From NCBI GenBank assembly GCA_011321845.1, contig DROQ01000095.1:1-35841 (forward strand): 35,841 bases of DNA, read 5' to 3'. The translations under genes and the position numbers were made by a program. Shown here piece after piece: positions 8,464 through 16,765 of this stretch (its first letter is position 1; the number at the start of each line of letters is the position of its first letter). The DNA comes from Planctomycetota bacterium. Lineage in GTDB: Bacteria; Planctomycetota; UBA1135; GCA-002748355. The notes beneath the pieces are model-generated. The model did no database searches and was not told where the DNA came from. It saw nothing but the letters and a program-made list of their open reading frames with translations.

Positions 8464-9358
8464 ATTCGGGTACCGGCCCTATGTAGGAGAACGCAGCGGA
8501 GTCGGTCCCCGCATTCGCGCCATGTTCTCGCTCCAAATCAAGCGATTCTTCGGAAAACGCCTTTCCCTGCTCTTTTATATCGGCTGCCTTTTTCCCGCCA
8601 TCATCGCATTGGTCTTCGTCTACATCCGGTTTGTCGTGATCGAAGGTCAGGGAGAGCTGGCAGGCCTTCGCAACCTTCGCGGGATCAGTCGAAACAACCC
8701 CAATACTCTTTTTGGCCGCAGTCTCGAGGAGATCTCCTTTTATTTCACACCCTATCTGACCTACGCCATGCCCATCGCCGTCATGTTCAGTGCGATCGTG
8801 GGAGCCTCAACCATCCCTAACGACCGCAACGGGGGGGCACTGGAGCTTTACTTCACACGCGGAATCCGGCCTGTCCATTACTTCTTGGGAAAATGGCTCG
8901 GCACCTTCTTCCTCCACCTTTGTCTGATCCTCTTCCCCTATCTCCTGGTCTGGACCATCGGGATCTTTCTCGCGCCCAACTGGGAATTCTTCAAAAACAC
9001 CCTCCCCTTTATCCCCAGGCTCATCCTTGCGCAGGGACTCTTCTGCGGAGGTTTGTCCTTTCTCGTGCTCGCCCAGTCGGTCTCCACATCTTCGGCCCGC
9101 TTCTCTGTCATGCGAGTGGTCGGAGGGCTTTTCGTCTTCTGGGTCCTTGCGCGCATGCTGCGGCGCTTTTTCCATGAAAACAACTTTCTGGTGCTCTCCC
9201 CCTGGAACGTGCTCAAACGTGTCGCCGAAGGGATCGCGGATGTAACCGCCAGCCACACCTTTGACCTCGGTGTTGCGATCTGGGGTCTCGTCGCCCTCCT
9301 GGCCCTCGGCGGGTTTTGGATCGCCAAGCATCTAAAAGCAACCAAGGCGGTCGGATAA
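8450..9358 (+). CDS. ABC-2 type transporter permease
   Basis: A 302-residue membrane subunit with about six hydrophobic segments (near residues 35-60, 100-125, 145-170, 180-205, 215-235 and 275-298). It matches the ABC-2 permease layout, with a long loop between the first two segments. The ATG at 8450 is preceded by GAGGGAGG and lies inside the end of the upstream ATPase gene, its likely partner. The stop overlaps the next ATG by one base (TAATG), so synthesis of successive subunits is probably coupled. Assignment rests on topology and position, because sequence conservation in this family is low. Confidence 0.88.
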   Translation: MGLIEFGYRPYVGERSGVGPRIRAMFSLQIKRFFGKRLSLLFYIGCLFPAIIALVFVYIRFVVIEGQGELAGLRNLRGISRNNPNTLFGRSLEEISFYFTPYLTYAMPIAVMFSAIVGASTIPNDRNGGALELYFTRGIRPVHYFLGKWLGTFFLHLCLILFPYLLVWTIGIFLAPNWEFFKNTLPFIPRLILAQGLFCGGLSFLVLAQSVSTSSARFSVMRVVGGLFVFWVLARMLRRFFHENNFLVLSPWNVLKRVAEGIADVTASHTFDLGVAIWGLVALLALGGFWIAKHLKATKAVG

Positions 9359-10275
9359 TGACAACACTCAGCTACAGGCTCGTAAGCAAGTGGTATGGGA
9401 ATGTGCTCGGCGTTTCCCAGGTGGACCTCGATATCGGTCCCGGCGTCCTGGGTCTTCTCGGAGTCAACGGAGCAGGCAAATCCACCCTGATGAAGATGGC
9501 CGCGGGCTTGCTGAAACCGAGCCTCGGGGAGGTCCGAGTCCTGGGGGAGGACCCGCGAAACCAAGCCTCCGTGAGGGCGCACATCGGTTACTGCCCGGAG
9601 GTGGACCGGTTTTATGAGGGCATGCGTGTCGAGTCTTGGATCCAGGGGATGGCCCGGTATTTCGGCTACTCGGCGAGGGGTGCCAAGGAAATCACGGACG
9701 AGGTCCTCGCCAAGGTCGGCATGAGCGAGAATCGCAGGAAGAGGCTCTCCGAATGCTCCAAAGGCATGCGCCAGCGCACCAAGCTCGCACGGGCCATGCT
9801 CGGCAAACCGGGCCTCTACCTCCTGGACGAGCCCCTTACCGGCCTGGACCCCCTTGGCCGCCACGACATTGTCAGCCTGGTGCGCGAACTGGGCAGGCAG
9901 GGCAATAGCGTCATCGTCTCCAGCCACGTCCTCGAAGAAGTCGAGCAAATGACGGACCAGCTCGTTCTGATCCACCAGGGACGCCTGATGGCGCGGGGAT
10001 CCATCTCCGAAATCCGGGACCAGATCCAAGACCAGCCGAGGAAGATGGCCATCGGCTGCGAACATCCCCGCCGCATGGGGAGGGAGCTTCTCGCCCTTCC
10101 TTCGGTGGAAGGAATCGAGATCCAAGAGAGAGGACTCAAAGTGCACGTACTCGAGGCTGGGGCCTTTTTCCAGGCCCTGACCAAGATTGCCGCAGACCCG
10201 ATTCACGGAGTCCATTCCATCGTCCCACTGGATGAAGGGCTCGACGCCGTCTTTGGATACTTGGTGAACAAATGA
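9358..10275 (+). CDS. ABC transporter ATP-binding protein (second pair)
   Basis: A 305-residue ATPase with Walker A GVNGAGKST (35-43), a signature variant CSKGMRQR (133-140), Walker B LYLLDEP (153-159), a GLDP D-loop and the H-loop His190. It is related to, but clearly diverged from, the ATPase at 7501, so the operon holds two half-transporter sets rather than a recent duplication. The ATG overlaps the stop of the permease before it, and its own stop overlaps the ATG of the permease after it. It may pair with the permease at 10272 alone, or the four subunits may form one heteromeric complex. Confidence 0.95.
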   Translation: MTTLSYRLVSKWYGNVLGVSQVDLDIGPGVLGLLGVNGAGKSTLMKMAAGLLKPSLGEVRVLGEDPRNQASVRAHIGYCPEVDRFYEGMRVESWIQGMARYFGYSARGAKEITDEVLAKVGMSENRRKRLSECSKGMRQRTKLARAMLGKPGLYLLDEPLTGLDPLGRHDIVSLVRELGRQGNSVIVSSHVLEEVEQMTDQLVLIHQGRLMARGSISEIRDQIQDQPRKMAIGCEHPRRMGRELLALPSVEGIEIQERGLKVHVLEAGAFFQALTKIAADPIHGVHSIVPLDEGLDAVFGYLVNK

Positions 10276-11138
10276 CCGGCTTCGTTCGAACGACCTGGCT
10301 CGTCGCCCTCCAAAGCCTGAGAATCCTCCTCGGCTCCAAAAAGAGCCTTTTCTTCTTTGGACTCTCCCTCCTCTATGCCGGGGTGATGGCCCTGGTGGTC
10401 TTCCGATTCGGAGATCGCGAAGGGGTGAACGAACTTTTCTCCATGCTGACCCTCATCATCATGGTCCAGGCTCTCATGCCGCTCACCGCCATGTATCTCT
10501 CTATCTCCGCCATTCGGGACGAGATCTCCGAGCGCAGCATCGTCTTCTTGCTGAGCGCTCCTGTTCCTCGGCCGGCGATCTGGTTGGGAAAATACCTGGC
10601 GGCAACGGTTTCGAGCCTCGTGATCATCGGGGTCGGTTTTTTCCTGGCAGCCATTCTCAGCTGGAACCTGCAAGGAGATCTCCGCTTCGGCGCCCAGCTC
10701 CAGGCATCGACGGTAAGTTCCTTTGGAATCGGGCTCCTCGTCGCCCCCTTCGCTTACTGCGCCATCGGAAGCTTTTTTGCCCTCAGCTTCAAGCGAGCCA
10801 TGATCTGGGGTGCCGTGTTCGTCTTCGCCTGGGAAAGTTTCGCGGGCTCCACGCCGGCCCAGTCCGGGGTCCGTTCGGCGACCGTTGTCGATGCCATCCG
10901 GTCCATTGCGATCAAAGGCAGCGTGGCCGCAACGGGATTTCGAAGAGAAATGGCCGATTGGATCACAGGCGGTAGGCTTTGGATGGATGGAATGAGCCCC
11001 GAGGCGGTCATCGACAAGATGGTCCCCAGCATCCCTCACAGCATATGGAATGTGCTCCTGACGGCCTTGATCTACCTGGGCCTTGCCCTCCTGATCGGGA
11101 GCAGAAAAGATTACGAAAGTGGAGAACAAAACGGATGA
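10272..11138 (+). CDS. ABC-2 type transporter permease (second pair)
   Basis: A 288-residue membrane protein with about six hydrophobic segments. The stretch with SAIRDEISERSIVFLLSAPVP is typical of ABC-2 permeases: the coupling helix region reads like the DExxxGT...LLSxP pattern of this family. The start codon lies within ATGA, sharing four bases with the end of the ATPase gene, and its own stop overlaps the next ATG in the same way. A long hydrophilic loop (about residues 195-245) before the last segment probably faces the outside. The substrate is unknown. Confidence 0.9.
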   Translation: MTGFVRTTWLVALQSLRILLGSKKSLFFFGLSLLYAGVMALVVFRFGDREGVNELFSMLTLIIMVQALMPLTAMYLSISAIRDEISERSIVFLLSAPVPRPAIWLGKYLAATVSSLVIIGVGFFLAAILSWNLQGDLRFGAQLQASTVSSFGIGLLVAPFAYCAIGSFFALSFKRAMIWGAVFVFAWESFAGSTPAQSGVRSATVVDAIRSIAIKGSVAATGFRREMADWITGGRLWMDGMSPEAVIDKMVPSIPHSIWNVLLTALIYLGLALLIGSRKDYESGEQNG

Positions 11139-12520
11139 AGAAAAACACAAGCAGCTCGGATCTTGGGCGACACCTTCCCGCGGGGTTCTTGGGGCTCTGC
11201 CTCCTCTCCTCCCTCGCAAACTCCCAGACAAAGCCAAGTGTGGGAACCTCGCCACAAAGCGACAAGGCCATCGTCCAAAAAATGCTGGAGACTGCGGATC
11301 AGGTCCAAAAGGAGGTGGGCGACCTCCGAGGAAAACCTTTCAAACACGGCGTAAAAAAGGCCGTTCGAACGGAAAAGGAGCTACGAGCCTTTTTGAAGAA
11401 GGAGATCTTCGAGGAGGAGCTTGGGCATGGAAAACTGGAGCGCAACCAGTGGATGCTGCAAACCGTTGGCCTCTTGCCCAGGGACATGGACCTTGGAAAA
11501 ACCATCCTTGATGTCCTCCTGAATCAAATCGGAGGATTCTACGACCCCAAGCAAAACTCTTTCTTCATGATGGAGAAGACCGCCAGGATGGGGGACTTTA
11601 TGAACCGCATCATGATCGCCCATGAGCTGACGCATGCTCTGGATGACCAGTACTACGGTCTCGACCCGATCATGAAAAAGGCTTCCAAAACCGAGGATGG
11701 AGGATTCGCCATAGGTTCAGTAGTCGAAGGATCGGCCACCGCCCTGATGACGCGTTGGACCATGAAAAACATCTCCTCCGCAGGCAGGGAGGGGCTCATG
11801 GCCCAGATGAAGGCCGAACAGGAGCGGAGCAAGGCATTCTTCGCCGCTCCTCCCTATTTCTGGACCCTGGCGGCCAAATATGTGATGGGGATGCGTTTCC
11901 TGGTCGGAGGGGGCACGATGATGGAGTTCAACAAAAAGCTCATCTCCATGCCTCGAGGGGTAGCGGAGCGAGTGGAACAAGCCCTTAAGAACCCTCCCAA
12001 ATCCTCGGAGCAGATCCTCCATCCCGAAAAATATTGGGATCCTTCCAAGCGGGACCTTCCGATCACGATCCAGAACGAAAAAAAAGTCAAAGAAAGCATC
12101 CTTGAGACATTGGGTGGAGGCAGCCTCCTCGGCGAAGAAACCCTGGGAGAGATCCTTTGTGCCATCCTGGCCCGCCCCCAAAACAAAAAACTCAACCCAA
12201 TGCTGATGAACTCGGCACGTTTTTGGACGAACAAGGCTTCGGAGGGCTGGGGTGGGGACCGCCTTTTCATGTTGAAGGACAAGGCGGGAAAAAAGGGCAT
12301 CGTCTGGATCACTCTCTGGGACAGTCGAAAAGACGCTGAGGAGTTCGCGGAGGCTTACAAAAAATACCACTCCAAGGCGCAAACATTCGGGATGGCCGAC
12401 GAGGGACGCATGGTCATCCTCTGCTTCGGCAGCGCAAAGGGTCTGGAAGAAGCGATCCTGGAGCGCATCGCCAAAACCGCCCATTTCGTCAAGGGGAACG
12501 AACCTGTAGAGATCTTCTGA
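11135..12520 (+). CDS. Exported HExxH zinc metallopeptidase-like protein
   Basis: A 461-residue protein with an N-terminal signal sequence (hydrophobic core about 15-28, likely cleavage near LANS-Q). A zincin motif HELTHALDDQ (163-172) gives two zinc-binding His and the catalytic Glu. Glu198 in VVEGSATAL, about 30 residues later, fits a gluzincin third ligand. QIGGFYDPKQNSF before it resembles the strand preceding the active site in HELTHALQDQ-type families. The C-terminal half has no domain I can name. It is coupled by ATGA overlap to the second permease and is the only soluble exported protein in the operon, so it may process or be exported with the transporter's cargo. That link is inference. 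Confidence 0.82.
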   Translation: MKKNTSSSDLGRHLPAGFLGLCLLSSLANSQTKPSVGTSPQSDKAIVQKMLETADQVQKEVGDLRGKPFKHGVKKAVRTEKELRAFLKKEIFEEELGHGKLERNQWMLQTVGLLPRDMDLGKTILDVLLNQIGGFYDPKQNSFFMMEKTARMGDFMNRIMIAHELTHALDDQYYGLDPIMKKASKTEDGGFAIGSVVEGSATALMTRWTMKNISSAGREGLMAQMKAEQERSKAFFAAPPYFWTLAAKYVMGMRFLVGGGTMMEFNKKLISMPRGVAERVEQALKNPPKSSEQILHPEKYWDPSKRDLPITIQNEKKVKESILETLGGGSLLGEETLGEILCAILARPQNKKLNPMLMNSARFWTNKASEGWGGDRLFMLKDKAGKKGIVWITLWDSRKDAEEFAEAYKKYHSKAQTFGMADEGRMVILCFGSAKGLEEAILERIAKTAHFVKGNEPVEIF

Positions 12521-12525
12521 GCAAC

Positions 12526-13260
12526 ATGAACAAAGCTTCGGAACCGATCACCCTTGCCCTGGACATCGGCGGCACCTGGCTCAAGGCCACCCTCCTGGAT
12601 CCCGAGGGCGAGCCCCTCGGTCCCGTCCAAAAAAGAAAAACTCCACGGGAGGGGATGCCCAAGGCCTTGCTCCTCGCCCTCGTGGACCTGGCGGCTTTGA
12701 TGGGATCTTTTCACCGGGCGAGTGTCGGCTTTCCGGGCGTCGTTCTGGATGGCGTCACTCTCTGCGCAGCCAACCTGGAAGGAGACTGGAAAAGCTTCCC
12801 CTTGGCCAGAGAACTCGAGACCCTCCTCGGTGTCCCCACCCGCGTCGCGAACGATGCCGACATCCAGGGCCTGGGCGCGATCCAAGGGGAGGGCGTTGAA
12901 CTGGTCCTTACCCTTGGGACTGGACTGGGTTCCTCGCTCTTCTCGGAGGGACGGCTCCTTCCCAACTGCGAGTTCGGGCACCTCCCTTCGGGCTACCGAA
13001 GCGAAAACGACCGTGCCCTCAGCTTCGAAAACCGCCTCGCGGACCAGGAACTCAAGCGCATTGGTGAGGAAGCTTGGAAACAGCGGGTGCTAGAGACACT
13101 CAGAATCTTTTTAAGGACCTTCAATCCGAACCACATCTACCTGGGGGGCGGTAACGCAAGGTTCTTTGTCGAGGACGAAAACCTTCCCCAAGAGGTCGAG
13201 GTCGTCCCAAACGAAACAGGGCTTCTGGGGGGCATCGCCCTCTGGAAGGAGAAAGAGTGA
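12526..13260 (+). CDS. ppgK: ROK-family kinase, polyphosphate glucokinase-like
   Basis: A 244-residue sugar kinase of the ROK/ASKHA fold. The phosphate-1 loop is DIGGTWLK (13-20), the catalytic base is probably Asp110 in VANDADIQGLGA, and TLGTGLGSSLF (129-139) is the second phosphate loop. EFGHL (149-153) is kept, but the cysteine-rich zinc motif of repressor-type ROK proteins is absent. The short length, the AANLEGDW segment and PN-EFGHL match strictly polyphosphate- or ATP-dependent glucokinases better than NagC-like regulators. It would phosphorylate glucose to glucose-6-phosphate. It begins five bases after the metallopeptidase stop without a strong ribosome binding site, so it probably depends on upstream translation. 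The specific PpgK name is likely but not proven. Confidence 0.82.
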   Translation: MNKASEPITLALDIGGTWLKATLLDPEGEPLGPVQKRKTPREGMPKALLLALVDLAALMGSFHRASVGFPGVVLDGVTLCAANLEGDWKSFPLARELETLLGVPTRVANDADIQGLGAIQGEGVELVLTLGTGLGSSLFSEGRLLPNCEFGHLPSGYRSENDRALSFENRLADQELKRIGEEAWKQRVLETLRIFLRTFNPNHIYLGGGNARFFVEDENLPQEVEVVPNETGLLGGIALWKEKE

Positions 13261-13267
13261 GGGATCC

Positions 13268-13654
13268 ATGATCCTCGGAATCGGAACCGATCTCGTCGAA
13301 ATCCAGCGCATCCGCGATTCCATCGCCAAGGGCAATCGTCTTGCGCGGCGCATCCTTACTCCCGCAGAACAATCTTATGTGGAGGAAAAACAAGATCCCG
13401 CTCCTTTCATCGCCGCCCGCTTCGCAGCAAAGGAGGCCATCCTCAAAGCCCTCGGAACCGGCCTGGCGGATGGCATCAATTGGACCGACATGGAGATCCA
13501 ACGTGACGCCAAAGGCGCCCCCTCGGTCCATCTGTCCGGCCGCGCCGCCGAAATCGCCACCACCAAGGGCGTCCAGACCATCCACATCAGCCTAAGCCAC
13601 ACCCGAAACCAAGCCCTCGCCTTCGCCCTCGCCGAAGGCAATCCCCCCCAGTAA
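13268..13654 (+). CDS. acpS: Holo-[acyl-carrier-protein] synthase
   Basis: A 128-residue protein, the usual size of AcpS, which transfers 4'-phosphopantetheine from CoA to the serine of acyl carrier protein. Magnesium-binding residues are present: Asp8 in GIGTDLVEI and Glu56 in RFAAKEAILKALGTG, the family's signature. The C-terminal SLSHTRNQALAFALAEG is also typical. The ATG at 13268 follows GAGGGATCC, seven bases after the kinase stop, and is preferred over upstream in-frame codons because GIGTDLVEI is the normal N-terminus. It is the last gene of the operon that begins with the ABC subunits; a palindrome cluster follows directly. Confidence 0.96.
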   Translation: MILGIGTDLVEIQRIRDSIAKGNRLARRILTPAEQSYVEEKQDPAPFIAARFAAKEAILKALGTGLADGINWTDMEIQRDAKGAPSVHLSGRAAEIATTKGVQTIHISLSHTRNQALAFALAEGNPPQ

Positions 13655-13656
13655 AC

Positions 13657-13726
13657 AACACCTCCAGGCGTTTTAGGTAGAAAACACCTCCAGGTGTTTT
13701 GTGTAGGAAACGCCTCCAGGCGTTTC
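13657..13726. repeat. Tandem palindromic repeat (repeat family A, copy 2)
   Basis: Three palindromic units repeat with a 26-base period: centres near 13664, 13690 and 13716. Unit 2 (13681-13700) and unit 3 (13707-13726) are perfect 9-bp stems with a CC loop; unit 1 has one mismatch. Arms differ between units (AAAACACCT versus GAAACGCCT), but each arm matches its own partner, so pairing is conserved rather than sequence. GTAGAAAAC and GTAGGAAAC lead into units 2 and 3, as in the cluster at 1632-1830. It starts three bases after the acpS stop. A pyrimidine/C-rich tract (about 13727-13790) without recognisable elements follows, before the lipoprotein gene. Confidence 0.9.
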
Positions 13727-13823
13727 AGCCCACCACCCCCACCCCCCCATCCCACCGACCCTTCCCCCCATCCCCGCAGGATCCTCCCACAGTTGACGAA
13801 AAGATCCACATTCCGGGGGGAAG

Positions 13824-15365
13824 ATGCAAAAAAACTGCCGAAAGAAACAACACGACCCAGGCCCAGCCTCACCCAAGAAGCCATGCTTCCTGCTCGCAAT
13901 CCTCCTCATCCTCACCGCTTGCGCCAGCACCGACCCCTTCCAAAAGGTCGAAAACCAGCTCAGCGAATTCCACACAAGCCTGAGACCCCGAGAAGCCGCC
14001 TGCCTCATCGCCGAAGTCCTCGCTTACGAGTTCCCCGCAACCCAGAGCAATCCCTCTCAACCCCGCGCCCTTGTATGGCGCTACGGGCCTGAAGCCTTTG
14101 AGATCCGTTACGACCGGGGCAAGGGATCCTTTCTCCCCAGCTCCAACGGATACCTTCTCCGGCTCCGTAAGGGGATCGTTCAAAACAGGACCATCCCGCC
14201 GCACTTTTTGGGTCCCATCCGCTTTGTAAAAGCCCCCCAAGTTTCCGGCCCCATTGGAGCCAAGGAGACCATTCGGGTGAGGATCTCCAAAGCGGGAAAA
14301 GGATCCACAATCCAGATCCAGACAAGCCTCAACCTCCTCCACCGGGAGGGACTTCCTCTACCCCGACTCAAACCTTTGCTGGATTTCGTGAGCAGGATGG
14401 AGAACGTCTGCGAGGAAAAACAGGAGGAAAAAGCCGAGGTCCTCAGCGCCAGGGTCCAAGCAGCTTTCGCGGCGATCGGCGCAGGCTTTTCGGCGCTCCA
14501 GGACGACCTATTGGAACGGGGGCAGCTCATCCGGGGTAATCTTCTATTGATGGCAGACCGGCGGAACGCTGCCTGGCTCGCCTATCAGAGCGCAGCCTTC
14601 TACAGGCCGGGCCGGGGGATCGCGGACAGGCTCCGGGGGAGGCTCGTATCGACCAACGCCCGGCCCGAACAAGCCAGGTTCCGAATCGCCAAATCCAGGC
14701 TTCTTGCCGGCCCGGGTTCGTTGCGAGGAAGGCTCCTTGCTTTGGAACAAAACCGGCTCCTGCAAAAGAGTCATCGACTCCAAGATATCGACGCCACTCT
14801 CGCAGAAGGAGGAAAGGCCCTCCTCAGGAAAGACTGGAAAACAGCCGGAGCCTATGCTCGCCGTGCTCTCGATCTCGAACCGGGAAACGCCGCCGCCCTA
14901 AGCCTCCTAGCAAGAGTCCAAGAGGGAAGCGGAGCGCTTGGAGAGGCTCTCTCCACCCAACTCCGCGTAATCGCAAAACGGGGAGAAAACCCCGCCTTGG
15001 TTCAAAGACTAGCGGACCTTCTCCAAAAAAATGGCCGCCCGCACCTTGCCCTCGGGCGTATCCTGAGGGTCGCCGACAAGCATCCCGACTTGTTGGGAAC
15101 CCCCCTAGCGAGAAAGATCCAGGCTTCGCTCTCCCCCTTGGATCAACTCCGCCTGGCTCGAGCCTTGGGGAAAGAGAAGTCCCGTGGCCTCGGACAGAAC
15201 CACCGCAACTTTGCGAGTATGCTCCTACTCGCCTCACCGCTTGGAAGAATCCGCCCCAAAACCCTTCCCTCCTCGCAAAGGGGAAACTCCCTCCTCTCCG
15301 AACCCTACGAGATCGACCTGAGCCCGGGGATCCGGTTCGACGCTGCGGTAAGCCCCGTAAAATAA
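13824..15365 (+). CDS. TPR-containing lipoprotein of unknown function
   Basis: A 513-residue predicted lipoprotein: basic N-region, hydrophobic core FLLAILLIL and lipobox LTAC with Cys33. Residues about 40-210 form a domain I cannot assign. Residues about 260-430 are helical and include at least two tetratricopeptide-like units, such as ALLRKDWKTAGAYARRALDL and the following ALSLLARVQ segment. TPR lipoproteins usually act as scaffolds in envelope complexes. The ATG at 13824 follows a GGGGGGAAG stretch. The 3' end overlaps, on the opposite strand, the last 61 bases of the JAMM gene. A similar lipoprotein with C-terminal TPR-like helices lies at 33248, but I see no clear identity beyond the layout. 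Confidence 0.8.
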   Translation: MQKNCRKKQHDPGPASPKKPCFLLAILLILTACASTDPFQKVENQLSEFHTSLRPREAACLIAEVLAYEFPATQSNPSQPRALVWRYGPEAFEIRYDRGKGSFLPSSNGYLLRLRKGIVQNRTIPPHFLGPIRFVKAPQVSGPIGAKETIRVRISKAGKGSTIQIQTSLNLLHREGLPLPRLKPLLDFVSRMENVCEEKQEEKAEVLSARVQAAFAAIGAGFSALQDDLLERGQLIRGNLLLMADRRNAAWLAYQSAAFYRPGRGIADRLRGRLVSTNARPEQARFRIAKSRLLAGPGSLRGRLLALEQNRLLQKSHRLQDIDATLAEGGKALLRKDWKTAGAYARRALDLEPGNAAALSLLARVQEGSGALGEALSTQLRVIAKRGENPALVQRLADLLQKNGRPHLALGRILRVADKHPDLLGTPLARKIQASLSPLDQLRLARALGKEKSRGLGQNHRNFASMLLLASPLGRIRPKTLPSSQRGNSLLSEPYEIDLSPGIRFDAAVSPVK

Positions 15366-15748
15366 CCCTGCCAGAACCCCAGGCGAAAATTCGCACCCAA
15401 GCCATAGCTAATCCCGATCAGAGGATAGGATCGGAAAAGAAGTGCATCTTCTTGGGAAGGGATCGGACACCCGCCTGGGTGAGAATGCCAAGGGATTACA
15501 AGCTCCGCTCCGCTCGCCTCGCCGTCCAACCAGGCGACTGGATCGAGCAAAAAACGCCCCTCCTCCCCTGACAAATTCCGAGAAGAGATCTCCCCTTGGA
15601 TTCGTAGATGTCGATCCTCCTTCCATTCGCCCAGCAGGAGCCCGCATGCTTCTCGAGGATGGGCCGACCGAGCCCGCCTCTCCAAAACCGCGAGAAGGCC
15701 CTCCCTCCACTTGACCTGCCCCTCGAAACTTTTGGCTTGCCCTTCCAT
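15305..15748 (-). CDS. JAMM/MPN-domain metalloprotease (M67-like)
   Basis: A 147-residue single-domain JAB/MPN protein. The full JAMM zinc site is present: Glu33 in HPREACGLLLG, then HSHPGGCPIPSQED with His88, His90, Ser98 and Asp101 in exact HxHx7SxxD spacing. Bacterial members cleave peptide or isopeptide bonds next to the C-terminus of ubiquitin-like sulphur carriers, or remove such tags; no ThiS/MoaD-like gene is visible here. The ATG shares one base with the HtpX stop (TGATG; an in-frame TTG lies just before), so translation is probably coupled to HtpX. The 3' end overlaps the convergent lipoprotein gene by 61 bases. The function within this operon is an inference. Confidence 0.88.
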   Translation of the reverse strand: MEGQAKSFEGQVKWREGLLAVLERRARSAHPREACGLLLGEWKEDRHLRIQGEISSRNLSGEEGRFLLDPVAWLDGEASGAELVIPWHSHPGGCPIPSQEDALLFRSYPLIGISYGLGANFRLGFWQGYFTGLTAASNRIPGLRSIS

Positions 15749-16704
15749 CAAGCCATCAGATTACGAATGCGCGCAATCCGGTCCGCCAGCTTGGGATGGG
15801 AAGAGAGCGCGTTTCCTCCAAGCTTGTGGTGTTTGAAAGGATTCACGATGAACATGTGCTGAACGGCACGGTTCGCGTTCTTCATGGAGACAGGGTCCAT
15901 GGTCAATTTCTGCAGAGCTGAGATCAACGCGCTCGGCTCCCGCATCAGCTCCACCGAGGTTGCGTCCGCCAAATACTCCCTCTGGCGGGACACTGCCGCT
16001 TGAAGCAATCTTGAGAAAATGGGGGCCAAAAGGGCGAATACGAGCAATAAAACAAGGATCAGAGCCTGTCCTCCCCCCCCCTTGCTCTTGCGGGAGGAGC
16101 GTCCATAAGAACCATATCGAAGACCCCGCAGAGCCATATCCGAAATCAAGGCCACAGAACCCACTAGAACCGCCATCAGAACCATATACCCAGTATCCCC
16201 ATTTCGAATGTGCCCAATCTCATGAGCCATGACTGCTTGGAGTTCGGCGCGGTTCAGCTTTTCGCGCAGCCCTGTCGTAATTGCGACCTGGGCATCCTCG
16301 GGCTTAAACCCCGTGGCGAAAGCATTGGGGCTCTCGTCTTCGATCAAGTAAATCGTGGGGCAGGGGATCCCTGCGGCAATCGCGATCTCCTCGACCACAT
16401 TGACCAGCTGTGGATCTTCTTTGCGTTCGAGAGGCTTTGCTCCCATGGCCGCCATGACCATCTTGGTTCCTGCGCTTCGAGCGACCAGGAACTGAAAGGT
16501 CGCAAGGGCCATGCCACCAGCAACCCCAATGAGCCAGTTTCCGAAATAGGCCCCGACAAGAGCCCCGAGGACACCGAGCACGAGGAGCAGGGATATTGCG
16601 AGGACCAGACTCCTCCTGCGGTTGACTTTTTGCAGTTCAGCAAAGGTCTTCCTGGGTCCCCGGAGCATTGGGGGCTTGTAGGGTTTCACCTCGGTAGCGG
16701 TCAT
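15748..16704 (-). CDS. htpX: HtpX-like M48 membrane zinc metalloprotease
   Basis: A 318-residue membrane protease. Two hydrophobic segments lie near 32-52 and 55-76 and two more at about 172-192 and 213-235. Zinc ligands are in HEIGH (161-165), with Glu243 in REYLADA. VEEIAIAAGIPCP, SPNAFATG and SSHPKLADRIARI near the end match HtpX, which degrades misfolded inner-membrane proteins with its active site in the cytoplasm. The ATG at 16704 is preferred; a TTG at 16731 would add nine residues without a better ribosome binding site. lemA lies 61 bases upstream and the JAMM gene overlaps downstream. The lemA-htpX order is a widespread pairing; the added JAMM gene is unusual to my knowledge. Confidence 0.95.
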   Translation of the reverse strand: MTATEVKPYKPPMLRGPRKTFAELQKVNRRRSLVLAISLLLVLGVLGALVGAYFGNWLIGVAGGMALATFQFLVARSAGTKMVMAAMGAKPLERKEDPQLVNVVEEIAIAAGIPCPTIYLIEDESPNAFATGFKPEDAQVAITTGLREKLNRAELQAVMAHEIGHIRNGDTGYMVLMAVLVGSVALISDMALRGLRYGSYGRSSRKSKGGGGQALILVLLLVFALLAPIFSRLLQAAVSRQREYLADATSVELMREPSALISALQKLTMDPVSMKNANRAVQHMFIVNPFKHHKLGGNALSSHPKLADRIARIRNLMA

Positions 16705-16765
16705 AGCCCTGCCATCCTCGTTAGGGTGCAATCTTCAGGTCGACCTGAATCCAGCCACTTCCGTT

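Noticed and set aside
8938-10215. Long minus-strand open frame (425 codons) across the ABC permease and ATPase
   Set aside because: It spans the junction of two clearly coding plus-strand genes and shows no family features.
13657-13726. CRISPR-like array
   Set aside because: Units are tandem palindromes with a 26-base period and no variable spacers, and no cas gene is present.
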